IMG/VR virus record: IMGVR_UViG_3300037153_000113 | Location: 1-22,190 of that record | DNA: 22,190 nt | Source of the DNA: a virus | Reading direction: 5' to 3' (one strand) | Part shown: one piece after another, positions 14,141 to 21,045 of the stretch | Layout: the number at the start of each line of letters is the position of its first letter | Position numbering within the stretch: position 1 is the stretch's first letter | Translations under genes and position numbers: made by a program | The notes under the pieces: generated by a model | Told to the model about the DNA's origin: nothing | The model's database searches: none | What the model saw: only the letters and a program-made list of their open reading frames with translations

Positions 14141-14505
14141 CGCAATATCAGCGTGGCGACCGTAGAGAAAAGCTCGTCATGCGGGCATTAGAGGATAACG
14201 GCTACGTCGCGTGGCAATCGCGGCAGTCACGCGGCTATGCCGATATCATCGCGTTGCAGGCGCAATGCAAGCCGCTGCTAGTGCAAGTAAAGAGCGGACG
14301 TGCGCAAATCAAGCATTATGAGTGGAACATGCTATGGCGACTCGCCCGGCAATTGGAAGCGGTGCCGCTCGTCGCGCTCGAAGCGGAACGCGCACACGCT
14401 AATCAACCGGTCCGTATGGAATTCGTGCGGATACTCGGCGAGCACAAAGCGTATGGCCGCGATTGGCCCGGGGCACCGTACACGCCGATGATGGGCGCGC
14501 GGTGA
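14137..14505 (+). CDS. Holliday junction resolvase-like protein (Hjc/RecB-fold)
   Basis: 122 residues. RGDRREKLVMRALEDNGYVA (E11) followed by SRGYADIIAL (D36) and LLVQVKSG (K52), then HYEWNMLWRLA, closely follow the archaeal-Hjc-type resolvase pattern, except that Gln50 stands where the ExK glutamate is usual. If active it would resolve branched DNA produced by the YqaJ/RecT system before packaging. ATG overlaps the upstream TGA, and its own TGA overlaps a GTG start. The Gln substitution may lower activity or be a tolerated family variant. Confidence 0.75.
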   Translation: MTQYQRGDRREKLVMRALEDNGYVAWQSRQSRGYADIIALQAQCKPLLVQVKSGRAQIKHYEWNMLWRLARQLEAVPLVALEAERAHANQPVRMEFVRILGEHKAYGRDWPGAPYTPMMGAR

Positions 14506-14690
14506 AATGGGACGACATTACGCCGGGCGAGCAATGGCTAATAGAAACGCTCGATAGCGATAGCAACCTGCGCGGGTGGGCAATGCGACGCATAGAGCTA
14601 GACGAGACACGGGGGCACTTGCACGTGTCATTGACCGATCGGTATGGGCGTACCTATCGGTATCACGTGATCGTGGAACCTGAGCTATGA
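14502..14690 (+). CDS. Small hypothetical protein
   Basis: 62 residues from GTG 14502 overlapping the resolvase TGA (GTGA). KWDDITPGEQWLIETLDSDS, then GWAMRRIELDETRGHLHVSL and GRTYRYHVIVEPEL: a helix followed by a beta hairpin or sheet. The in-frame start at 14463 lies inside the resolvase gene and is less likely. Not recognised. Confidence 0.6.
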   Translation: MKWDDITPGEQWLIETLDSDSNLRGWAMRRIELDETRGHLHVSLTDRYGRTYRYHVIVEPEL

Positions 14691-14756
14691 CGGGACGCGC
14701 GGCGTGGATTCGGTGGGTAACGTCCGCGTGCAATTCGGTTGGCGGGTAGGCCGAAC

Positions 14757-14942
14757 ATGGGTGCAATCTTCCTAGCGGGTGGCGCATTCCTACTCGCGCT
14801 GCTCGTCCTCTTCGTTGCGTTGTACCCAATGAGCAAGCTCGAATGGCATGAGGATGACGAGCAAACAGACGCGGATGACTTCTTTAGGTATTGGGAACAC
14901 GGAACCGACACCGAGCGAAGAGATGGAAGCGGAGCGCCGTAA
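14757..14942 (+). CDS. Small single-pass membrane protein
   Basis: 61 residues: MGAIFLAGGAFLLALLVLFV forms an N-terminal transmembrane segment (about residues 3-24), followed by an acidic cytoplasmic-type tail (WHEDDEQTDADDFF). The ATG at 14757 is preceded by GGGTAGG (14745-14751); a TTG at 14739 is an alternative. Expressed early with recombination genes, it could be a superinfection-exclusion or membrane-anchoring protein, but this is speculation from topology alone. Confidence 0.6.
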   Translation: MGAIFLAGGAFLLALLVLFVALYPMSKLEWHEDDEQTDADDFFRYWEHGTDTERRDGSGAP

Positions 14943-15048
14943 AGAAGATCACGACGACGGCGAGGTAGAGCCGCTCGATAGCCACGGCCGGACGCCGGAT
15001 TGGCATTGGCCGCGCGGGTATGGCGGTGACAATTCCGTGCCATGGTAG
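14923..15048 (+). CDS. Small charged protein at the end of the early operon
   Basis: 41 residues: MEAERRKEDHDDGEVEPL, then DSHGRTPDWHWPRGYGGD and NSVPW. It overlaps the preceding membrane-protein gene by 20 bases. The frame is open to 14848, but that part lies in the shadow of the membrane gene. The start is uncertain, with no strong ribosome site. It is the last ORF before the non-coding origin-like block. Confidence 0.45.
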   Translation: MEAERRKEDHDDGEVEPLDSHGRTPDWHWPRGYGGDNSVPW

Positions 15049-15115
15049 GCACATTGTTGTATAGACAAAGCTAGCGATCGTAGATCAATACCGGCGAGTA
15101 CGTCCACACTTCGAA

Positions 15116-15124
15116 TGTGGATAA
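15116..15124 (-). promoter_or_regulatory. DnaA box (perfect TTATCCACA, minus strand)
   Basis: TGTGGATAA on the plus strand is the exact reverse complement of the consensus DnaA box. It faces the boxes at 15225-15241 about 100 bases away, in opposite orientation. Confidence 0.75.
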
Positions 15125-15224
15125 CCATGTTTCACCCGTGGCACTTTAGTGGTCCGCCATTGCTACTAATTCAAGCGCTTACACCAAGGATTACCGAGGG
15201 CTCGTGATTAGTAGACCAATTCGG

Positions 15225-15241
15225 TTATCCACATATCCACA
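15225..15241 (+). promoter_or_regulatory. Two overlapping DnaA boxes
   Basis: TTATCCACA at 15225-15233 is a perfect box and ATATCCACA at 15233-15241 matches 8 of 9 positions, sharing one base. Tight tandem boxes in direct orientation are typical of functional DnaA clusters. Confidence 0.75.
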
Positions 15242-15291
15242 GTGCCGACGTTAGATAACTACGTAACTGTACCGACGGGCTCACTTACCGA

Positions 15292-15319
15292 GGCGCGAGC
15301 ACCGCTCTTAGCTCGCGCC
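15292..15319 (+). terminator. Hairpin at the end of the origin-like block
   Basis: GGCGCGAGC (15292-15300) pairs perfectly with GCTCGCGCC (15311-15319) around a 10-base loop; two more pairs are possible past a one-base bulge. No T-run follows, so it may be a terminator without a U-tract, or part of the origin. It ends 5 bases before a GTG (15325) that could start the next ORF. Confidence 0.4.
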
Positions 15320-15393
15320 CTCAGGTGAAAGGTTTACAACACCGCACGCGCGCGCGTAGCGTCCGTGAAATCCCGGCGAATTCGGGGGCGATC

Positions 15394-15624
15394 ATGAGGG
15401 CTCGCACTCAACGTAAGCGCGAGGTATTCAGCGAAGCCGAAGCAGCGTACGAAGTTGGGCACGCTGAGTATTCCGATATCCGCAAAGCATGGATTCGCAC
15501 ATTGGCCGAGGCGCATTGCTCTCGGTGCTCAGTCTTGATACTCGTTCCATGGGATCGGACCGAAGAGCGTTACCGATTCGAGGATCGATCATGGGCGCAT
15601 GAGCTTGCGTGTCCGAATGCCTAG
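15394..15624 (+). CDS. Small zinc-ribbon-like hypothetical protein upstream of HNH gene
   Basis: 76 residues from ATG 15394, with GGGGG at 15384-15388 five bases upstream; a GTG at 15325 is possible but would run across low-complexity arginine codons. TQRKREVFSEAEAAYEVGHA is helical, followed by AHCSRCSVLILVPWD and WAHELACPNA, giving CxxC and HxxxC metal ligands. It overlaps the HNH gene by 26 bases. Likely a small nucleic-acid-binding partner of packaging or transcription; function unknown. Confidence 0.6.
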   Translation: MRARTQRKREVFSEAEAAYEVGHAEYSDIRKAWIRTLAEAHCSRCSVLILVPWDRTEERYRFEDRSWAHELACPNA

Positions 15625-15886
15625 CCGATTCGAAACGCGTAACCGTGTCTACAAGATACGGCGATACTTCATGGCGCAAATGCCGTTGCCTTGTTGGCGA
15701 TGCGGAACGCTGCTCACCGTAGATGACGAATGGGATCTAGGACACCGCATCGATCTAGCGCACGGTGGATCGGATCATGACGTATGGCCCGAGCATCGCT
15801 ATGCCGTACCGGGTATCTGCATCGGCAATCGCAATGGCGGGGCGCAGGTACGAGCAAGAGGTATCGGGGGTAGTCGCGAATGGTAG
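15599..15886 (+). CDS. HNH endonuclease (packaging-associated)
   Basis: 95 residues. LPCWRCGTLL supplies the structural CxxC, LGHRIDLAHGGSDHDVWPEH carries the catalytic GH...D...GG...EH segment, and NRNGGAQ the Asn/Arg end of the motif. A short insertion (RYAVPGICIG) separates the last His from the NR, slightly longer than usual. In HK97-like phages an HNH protein next to the terminase is needed for cos cleavage together with the large terminase. Its position just upstream of the G-run block and TerL supports that role. The stop TAG (15884-15886) abuts the first 7-G run. Confidence 0.85.
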   Translation: MSLRVRMPSRFETRNRVYKIRRYFMAQMPLPCWRCGTLLTVDDEWDLGHRIDLAHGGSDHDVWPEHRYAVPGICIGNRNGGAQVRARGIGGSREW

Positions 15887-15964
15887 GGGGGGCATTCGAT
15901 ACCGGGGGTATTCATAAGGGGGGCACCCGTATGTAAAGGCGGGGGGGCTCAACCGGGAAGGGGG
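15861..15964. other. G-run block, candidate cos site or G-quadruplex region
   Basis: Runs of G on the plus strand: 15866-15870 (5), 15886-15892 (7), 15904-15908 (5), 15918-15923 (6), 15941-15947 (7), 15955-15957 (3) and 15960-15964 (5). The first 7-G run sits in a 10-base loop between CGAATG (15877-15882) and CATTCG (15893-15898), flanked by GGTATC (15861-15866) and GATACC (15898-15903). Many actinophage cos overhangs are G/C-rich and lie near the HNH and terminase genes, so this is the best cos candidate. At least four runs also allow a G-quadruplex. Confidence 0.55.
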
Positions 15965-15968
15965 ATCG

Positions 15969-16232
15969 ATGGCGCTAACGGCTAGGCAACGGAGGGCATT
16001 GCCTAACTCTGCATTCGTCTATCCATCGGTGCGTAAGTATCCGGTACCTACCAAAGCGCAAGCACAACGCGCGGGAATCAGTGAGCGCCAACGGCTAGGG
16101 CTACACCGCAATGCCCTGTCCCGGGTAGCTCAGTCGCACACCATGGGAAGCGCGAGCAACGTTCGCAAGACAGTCGCGAAGCGATCAAACGTTGGCGGAC
16201 ACGCGGCGCGGCGACGGAAGCGGCGAAGCTAG
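15969..16232 (+). CDS. Small basic protein between HNH and TerL (small-terminase position)
   Basis: 87 residues, very basic: MALTARQRRALPNSAFVYPS, then RKYPVPTKAQAQRAGISERQ and a C-terminus with AARRRKRRS. The LTARQR-LP-SAF-YP-RKYPVP pattern recurs in short ORFs next to actinophage terminase genes. It occupies the place of the small terminase subunit but is shorter than usual ones and has no clear helix-turn-helix. It could bind cos DNA through its basic tail; this is inferred from context. The ribosome site GGGGG (15960-15964) is the last G-run of the block. Confidence 0.65.
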   Translation: MALTARQRRALPNSAFVYPSVRKYPVPTKAQAQRAGISERQRLGLHRNALSRVAQSHTMGSASNVRKTVAKRSNVGGHAARRRKRRS

Positions 16233-16414
16233 AAAAATATTCGCACGCAAGAAAAAAATACGCGCGGAATTTTGAAAACAGAAAGAGACGGCGGTTTTTT
16301 CTGAGCGGACGCGCCACGGTTGCCCCGCGTCATTCCGCAAAAGTATCCCCGAATCCGCGCCGATCCGGCCGGATGAGCAAAGAGCTAGCAGCGAAGAGGT
16401 AGGAACTTAGCAGG
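16233..16414. promoter_or_regulatory. AT-rich, A-tract region and palindrome upstream of TerL
   Basis: 182 bases without a gene. A/T tracts at 16233-16237, 16252-16258, 16270-16278 and 16295-16300 are spaced about 20-21 bases, two helical turns, predicting intrinsic bending. A stem GACGCG/CGCGTC (16308-16313/16326-16331) and a perfect 12-bp palindrome ATCCGGCCGGAT (16363-16374) follow. The region could hold the late promoter and/or a cos-binding segment. No -35/-10 pair was assigned. A 9-codon ORF (16373-16402, MSKELAAKR) resembles the start of TerL (MSKALEAF). Confidence 0.5.
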
Positions 16415-17878
16415 ATGTCGAAAGCGCTAGAAGCGTTTACCGAGCGGGGTATAGCGCATGTGCCCGATTCGGTGCCTCTTCCGCGCTTCGTGACGCCGAT
16501 TCACCCCGACCGGAAGCTTTCATGGGGCGATAGCGCCGAGAAATTCGCGGCGATGCTGCCTATTCACGGTGGACGTGTTGCGGAATTGCGACCGTGGCAG
16601 CGTTACGCATTGGACCGTGCTCTCGAAGCCGACGCGGACGGCAATCTGCTATGGGAAACGGTGATACTGAGCGCGCCGCGTCAGGTTGGCAAGTCGGTAT
16701 TGGAGCGGATCGCGGTTACATGGCGCTTACACCAATCGCATCTCTTCGGGCAGACGCAAGACATTGTGCACGTCGCTCATAACTTCCGCACCGCTTTGGA
16801 GATTTACCGACCGGCGGCGCGGTGGGCATTGCAAGCGCTCGGCAAGAGCTACGTTCGGCAAGCGCAAGGTCAGCAGCAAATCGAATTGCCGGACGGATCG
16901 CGGTGGATGATCCAAGCGGCGACCGATGGTGCGGGTGTCGGCTTCGCGTTGACGATGGTTCTTGTAGATGAGGCGTGGCGTATTCAACGGTCCGTTGTCG
17001 ATGCCGCTCTTATGCCGACGTTGACCGAAGCGAATAGCGGGCAGCTATGGCTAGTGAGCACGGCGGGCACGTCCACGAGCGATCTTATGAAGGCGTACCG
17101 AAATGCGGCGCTCAACGGCAGCGAATCAATCCTCATTCTCGAATGGTCCGCACCGGACGACGAGAGCCAAGACATAACCGATCCCGAGCTTTGGCGCATC
17201 GCCTCGCCGTATTGGGACGACAAGCGCGAGCAGCACGTAAAGCGGCGCTTGGACACGTTGACCGAATGGAATTTCCGGCAGCAGTACCTCAATCAATGGG
17301 TGCCGAACATGCAAGCGCCATTGCTCGGTGCCGATGTGGCGCGCACCGTCGAGACCTTGCAGCCAATGCCCGATGTGCCCGTGTCGTTCGGCGTGGACGT
17401 GGCAACCGACCGAAGCCACGCGGTGATCGTTGCCTATGGCGGACTCATCGCTGAGGTTGTGGACGAAAACATTCGTGAGCGCACCGGCGTGTCATGGCTA
17501 CCGGCGAGAATCAAAGAGCTAATCGAGAAATGGAATCCGCTAGCGGTTGGGTTCGATGCGAACGGTCCGGGCGCGAGCATTGCGGATGCACTAAAGCTTG
17601 ATCCGGATTACGCCGATGTAATCGTGATGATGAGCGGCCGCGAAATGTGCGCCGCGAGCGGTCAACTATTCGACGCGATCCACGCGGGCGCGTGGCACGT
17701 TCGTCCGCACGACCGGATGGCCGCGAGCCTGACCGGTGCACTGCGGCGCGGCTACGGGCAATCGTGGACATTCGCGCGGGACGCCCCTACGTCCGGATGC
17801 CCCGTAATAGCCGCTAGCGCGGCGCTATGGGCATCGGCGCACGCTCCCGCGACCGTGGAGGCAAGCGCCATATGGTGA
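16415..17878 (+). CDS. terL: Terminase large subunit
   Basis: 487 residues. Walker A-like APRQVGKS (87-94), Walker B VLVDEA (D185, E186), a motif-III-like LVSTAGTS, and the nuclease acidic residues in GVDVATD (D328, D332) and VGFDANGPG (D381). It powers DNA packaging into proheads through the portal and cuts the genome at cos or pac. The ATG at 16415 has only a weak AGG directly upstream and GAGGTAGGA at 16395-16403. Its end overlaps the portal start (ATGGTGA at 17872-17878). The C-terminus is somewhat shorter than in many actinophage terminases but includes the nuclease domain. Confidence 0.95.
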   Translation: MSKALEAFTERGIAHVPDSVPLPRFVTPIHPDRKLSWGDSAEKFAAMLPIHGGRVAELRPWQRYALDRALEADADGNLLWETVILSAPRQVGKSVLERIAVTWRLHQSHLFGQTQDIVHVAHNFRTALEIYRPAARWALQALGKSYVRQAQGQQQIELPDGSRWMIQAATDGAGVGFALTMVLVDEAWRIQRSVVDAALMPTLTEANSGQLWLVSTAGTSTSDLMKAYRNAALNGSESILILEWSAPDDESQDITDPELWRIASPYWDDKREQHVKRRLDTLTEWNFRQQYLNQWVPNMQAPLLGADVARTVETLQPMPDVPVSFGVDVATDRSHAVIVAYGGLIAEVVDENIRERTGVSWLPARIKELIEKWNPLAVGFDANGPGASIADALKLDPDYADVIVMMSGREMCAASGQLFDAIHAGAWHVRPHDRMAASLTGALRRGYGQSWTFARDAPTSGCPVIAASAALWASAHAPATVEASAIW

Positions 17879-19191
17879 ATCTGCTACGGCCATTTCAGCG
17901 CCGCGCGGTGACAACCAAAGTCTTGACGGCGACCGATGGGCGAGACGTATTGCTCAACACGCCGGACGGATGGGAAGTTGACCAACCGGGCCTATGGTGG
18001 CTCGGACCGGCGGACGGCTCGCAAGGTCCATACGGCAATCCGTTGCCGGGCGCGAACGATCCGAACGGCTTTGCATCGCTGCCGGGCGTGAGTCGAGCAA
18101 CGGCGATCATTTGCGACACGATCGCGGGCCTACCGTGGCAAGTGTTCCGAGGGTGGGAGCAATTGCCTAATCCGAATTGGATCGATGACCCGCAAAACCT
18201 CGCCCGCGATGGCCGGTTGCCGACCGAGCAAGGTCCCGAGATATTCGAAGTCCGGCTTTCGGCCGTGGAGTTTTGGACGCAATGGATTGTCAGTGCCCTA
18301 TGGTTCGGCGATGGATATATCTACGTGCCGAGCCGTGACGCGGCAGGCTTACCGCAACCGCCATTGTTCATTCTCAATCCGTCCGAAGTCACGATCGATT
18401 ACGAAGCACCCTATTCGCAATACTCGGTTGGCGACTACGTATTGAGTCCGCCCGAGATTATCCATCTACGCGGCGAGCCACCCTACGAAGAGGGGCACGG
18501 GCAAGGGGTATTCACGCGTAACGGTCTCGACCTAGCGCTAGCAATGACGGTTCGGCAGTACGCGGGCGGTCAATACGCGTCCGGCATTCCCTACGGCTAT
18601 CTCAAATCCGGTCAGCCGAGGATGGACGAAGATCAAGCCGGGAAGCTCCGCGATCGATGGATGGCGCAGCACGGGCGCACGAAGCGCAGCATTGCGGTAC
18701 TCAACGCAACAACGGAATTCGTGCCGCTCACCATCACACCATTGGACGCGCAACTATCCGACGCGCGAACGTGGAGCTTGCGCGACATAGCGCTAGCGTT
18801 CGGCATTCCGCCGTACATGCTCGGCGTAAGTGGCGATACGTCCACGTACGCAAACGTGGAAGGCCGCTACCGCGAATTCACGACGCTAACGCTTTTGCCA
18901 TGGTTACGCCGTATCGAATCCACGCTAGACGCGCAATTCCCGCGCGGCACCGAGCTACACATCAAGACGGCGGGACTCGAAAGAGCCGACACGGCAACGC
19001 GCTATAACACATACAAGATTGCTCTAGAGAGCGGGATCATGACGCGCGATGAGGTACGCGCTCTAGAGAATCTCCCACCATTGGGCAATGAAGCCGATCC
19101 CAATATCCCGGATACTGCGCCGACAGGAGGCGTGAGCAATGGAGTACCGGCAGCCGACGCATCATCTCTCAATGCAAGTGCGGCGAATTGA
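17872..19191 (+). CDS. Portal protein (HK97 family)
   Basis: 439 residues from ATG 17872; GGAGG at 17857-17861 supports it, although an adjacent GTG overlapping the TerL stop is possible. VSRATAIICDTIAGLPWQVF (early helix), WFGDGYIYV, FILNPSEVTIDYEA, IIHLRGEPP, FGIPPYMLGVSGDTSTYANV and FTTLTLLPWLRRIE follow the HK97-type portal order. It forms the dodecameric ring at the head vertex for packaging and tail attachment. The last 53 bases overlap the protease gene. Confidence 0.93.
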   Translation: MVNLLRPFQRRAVTTKVLTATDGRDVLLNTPDGWEVDQPGLWWLGPADGSQGPYGNPLPGANDPNGFASLPGVSRATAIICDTIAGLPWQVFRGWEQLPNPNWIDDPQNLARDGRLPTEQGPEIFEVRLSAVEFWTQWIVSALWFGDGYIYVPSRDAAGLPQPPLFILNPSEVTIDYEAPYSQYSVGDYVLSPPEIIHLRGEPPYEEGHGQGVFTRNGLDLALAMTVRQYAGGQYASGIPYGYLKSGQPRMDEDQAGKLRDRWMAQHGRTKRSIAVLNATTEFVPLTITPLDAQLSDARTWSLRDIALAFGIPPYMLGVSGDTSTYANVEGRYREFTTLTLLPWLRRIESTLDAQFPRGTELHIKTAGLERADTATRYNTYKIALESGIMTRDEVRALENLPPLGNEADPNIPDTAPTGGVSNGVPAADASSLNASAAN

Positions 19192-19696
19192 CGAGCAAGC
19201 GCGAACACTAGAGGGCGTCGTCGCACCGTACGACGAGACAACGTTGCTCGTCTCGACACCGGGCGGCGAGCGAATCAAGCGGCGCGCATTCGAGCGATCA
19301 ATCACGCAACGGGCAACGAAGATCCCGCTATGCGTGAACCACAATCACGAAAACATCGTTGGTGTATCGCGGGCATGGACCGACACGAACGAAGGGCTAA
19401 TAGGGCTTTTCGAATTCCGGGATGACGGTTACGCCGATCGCGCAATTGCCGACGTGCAACGCGGGTATCTCGAAAAGATGAGCGTCGGATTCGTGCCGAT
19501 CGATCGCAAGCGCGCCGACGATGGCGTGATGGAAATCCGCGAAGGTTTGCTTTGTGAATGCTCGTTAGTGATCCTTGGCGCATACGATGGTGCGGACGTA
19601 TTAGCGGCGCGTATTGCGCAGCAAACCGAAGAGTTATTTGCACCGTTCCAAAATCCTCCGGACTTGCCTATTCCCTTCGCTGCGCCTTGGGTATAG
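19139..19696 (+). CDS. Prohead maturation protease (HK97 family)
   Basis: 185 residues with GGAGG at 19126-19130. EGVVAPYDE, IKRRAFERSI, LCVNHNHE (H68), GYLEKMSVGF (S115) and CECSLV (E140) give the His-Ser-acid triad and order of S78/HK97-type prohead proteases. It cleaves the N-terminal delta domain of the capsid protein during maturation. The 53-base overlap with the portal gene is long but supported by the ribosome site and the conserved domain start (MQVRRIDEQARTLEGVV). Confidence 0.93.
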   Translation: MEYRQPTHHLSMQVRRIDEQARTLEGVVAPYDETTLLVSTPGGERIKRRAFERSITQRATKIPLCVNHNHENIVGVSRAWTDTNEGLIGLFEFRDDGYADRAIADVQRGYLEKMSVGFVPIDRKRADDGVMEIREGLLCECSLVILGAYDGADVLAARIAQQTEELFAPFQNPPDLPIPFAAPWV

Positions 19697-19832
19697 CGTC
19701 CGGTTTATCGGCTCGCTCGGTTCGGCTCGGACGCGCGACTAGGCACCCGTAATCGGCTCGCACTTCTCGGCGTTCACCCGTACGGCACCCGGATGATCAC
19801 CTATCCGATCTTGCGACGTGCGGGGGCACATC
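19697..19832. other. Protease-capsid gap with short direct repeats
   Basis: 136 bases without a gene. It holds three copies of TCGGCTCG (19708-19715, 19722-19729, 19753-19760) and two of CACCCGTA (19744-19751, 19775-19782). As the only sizeable gap in the head operon it may carry an internal promoter or an RNA processing site that boosts capsid expression; no promoter boxes were identified. GGGGG just before 19833 serves as the capsid ribosome site. Confidence 0.5.
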
Positions 19833-21035
19833 ATGCTGACGTACCTAAAGAAGCTCCGAGACGAACGCGACTCTCTGAGCGCAACGACAACCGGAATTCT
19901 CGATACTGCGGCGAAAGAAAACCGCGCAGTATCGGACACCGAGCGGGCGAGTATCGACAAGATGGCCGAGCGGTGCGCAGCAATCGACGGCGAGCTTTCG
20001 ACGTTCTCGACGCAATATGAGAATCAGCGTGCGTACGCGGCATTGCGCGGAAAGATCGAAGAGCTTACGGACGATGACGAGAAGCCGGTAACGACAATCG
20101 AGCGGCGCAAGCCGAGCGCACCGGAGCGTCCGCGTTCATGGGGCGAGACCTTTACCGACGCGGAAGCGTTCAAAGCGTATGAGGGTCACGGGCGAAGCGG
20201 CGTTGTCGAACTTGGCCCGGTGCTCGAAGAGCGCGCACCGATCACGACCGATTGGCCGCCCGATGGCGTATTGCGCCCGATGCGGTGGACCGGAAACGCT
20301 ACGCAATCATGGGCACCGCGTTTGCTCGCTCTCGCAAACACCGTCACGACAAGCGCGGGCGCGGTCGATTGGGTGCGCTATCAGCCGGTACCGCCGAGCG
20401 AAGCGAGCATTGTTGCCGAAGGCGATTTGAAGCCGGAAGCAAATATTACGCTCGAATTGAAGAGCGGGACTCTCGACACGATCGCGCATCACAAAATCAT
20501 CTCGCGGCAAGCGCTCGAAGATATCCCGGGTATCCAAACGGAAGTAACCAACCGTTTGCGCGCGGGCGTGATGGTGAAGCTGCAAAACTTGCTTGCCGAT
20601 GCGATCAATGCGGAAACGGACTTCGTAACCGCAGACTCCGACACATTGCTTGCAGCAATCCGCGTAGGTATGGCGGAAATGGACGATAGCAACGGCTATA
20701 CGCCGAGCGGTGTCCTCTTGAATCCTGCCGATTGGGCCGACATTGACCTTGCGGTGCTCGGTGGCACGCTCAACGGGCCCGATGTGAACCGTGGCGTATG
20801 GGGACTGCAATTCGTGGCGAGCAATAAGATTCCCGCCGGTACCGCGTATGTCGGCGATTTCAACGCTGCGCTTACGCTCTTTCAGCGGAGCGGTACTAGT
20901 ACGTTCATGAGCGATTCGCACGCGGATAACTTCTTGCGCAACATGCTTGCAATTATCGCGGAAACACGCGCGCTCGCGGTTGTTACCGAGCCGCTCGCGA
21001 TGTGCAAGTGCACCGTTACGCCGGTCGTACCGTAA
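19833..21035 (+). CDS. Major capsid protein (HK97 fold, with scaffolding delta domain)
   Basis: 400 residues from ATG 19833 (MLTYLKKLRDERDSLSATTT), with GGGGG upstream; a GTG at 19818 is less likely. Residues 1 to about 85 are a charged coiled coil, the delta scaffold expected to be removed by the protease. The mature part includes WVRYQPVPPSEASIVAEGDL, HHKIISRQALEDIPG, LLADAINAETDF, GYTPSGVLLNPADWADIDLA and FMSDSHADNFLRNML, all typical of HK97-type capsids. No separate scaffold gene is present, consistent with a built-in delta domain. Confidence 0.95.
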   Translation: MLTYLKKLRDERDSLSATTTGILDTAAKENRAVSDTERASIDKMAERCAAIDGELSTFSTQYENQRAYAALRGKIEELTDDDEKPVTTIERRKPSAPERPRSWGETFTDAEAFKAYEGHGRSGVVELGPVLEERAPITTDWPPDGVLRPMRWTGNATQSWAPRLLALANTVTTSAGAVDWVRYQPVPPSEASIVAEGDLKPEANITLELKSGTLDTIAHHKIISRQALEDIPGIQTEVTNRLRAGVMVKLQNLLADAINAETDFVTADSDTLLAAIRVGMAEMDDSNGYTPSGVLLNPADWADIDLAVLGGTLNGPDVNRGVWGLQFVASNKIPAGTAYVGDFNAALTLFQRSGTSTFMSDSHADNFLRNMLAIIAETRALAVVTEPLAMCKCTVTPVVP

Positions 21036-21045
21036 GGGGGATGCA

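Larger units (their letters stand above)
15049..15324. other. Probable replication origin region
   Basis: A stretch of about 275 bases (345 if the next gene starts at 15394) without a convincing gene. It looks more AT-rich than the flanks by eye. It carries two perfect DnaA boxes and a third near-perfect one, plus a TCCACA/TGTGGA inverted repeat (15103-15108/15117-15122), CTACTAAT/ATTAGTAG arms (15163-15170/15207-15214), the palindrome AAGCGCTT (15173-15180), and TTACCGAGG twice (15191-15199, 15285-15293). It sits between the recombination module and the packaging genes. The arrangement fits an origin opened by host DnaA. Confidence 0.7.

Noticed and set aside
14687-14749. 20-codon ORF (MTGRAAWIRWVT...) starting in an ATGA junction
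   Set aside because: The start junction is suggestive, but the peptide has no features and fills only a short gap before the membrane protein; not enough to call a gene.
15055-15110. Possible promoter near TATAGA/TATACA in the origin region
   Set aside because: The candidate -35 elements are 19 or more bases away and poorly matched, so no promoter was called.
15325-15393. GTG-initiated N-terminal extension of the zinc-ribbon-like ORF
   Set aside because: The ATG at 15394 has a G-rich ribosome site at a suitable distance; the extension is Arg-rich and follows directly on the hairpin.
16250-16302. AGAAAAAA/TTTTTTCT complementary tracts as a terminator stem
   Set aside because: The arms are simple A/T runs separated by about 37 bases without a GC stem; phased tracts are a better reading.
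20307-20921. Minus-strand ORF of 204 codons opposite the capsid gene
   Set aside because: The capsid frame on the plus strand shows a full HK97 pattern; the antisense ORF is low-information and His/Arg-rich.
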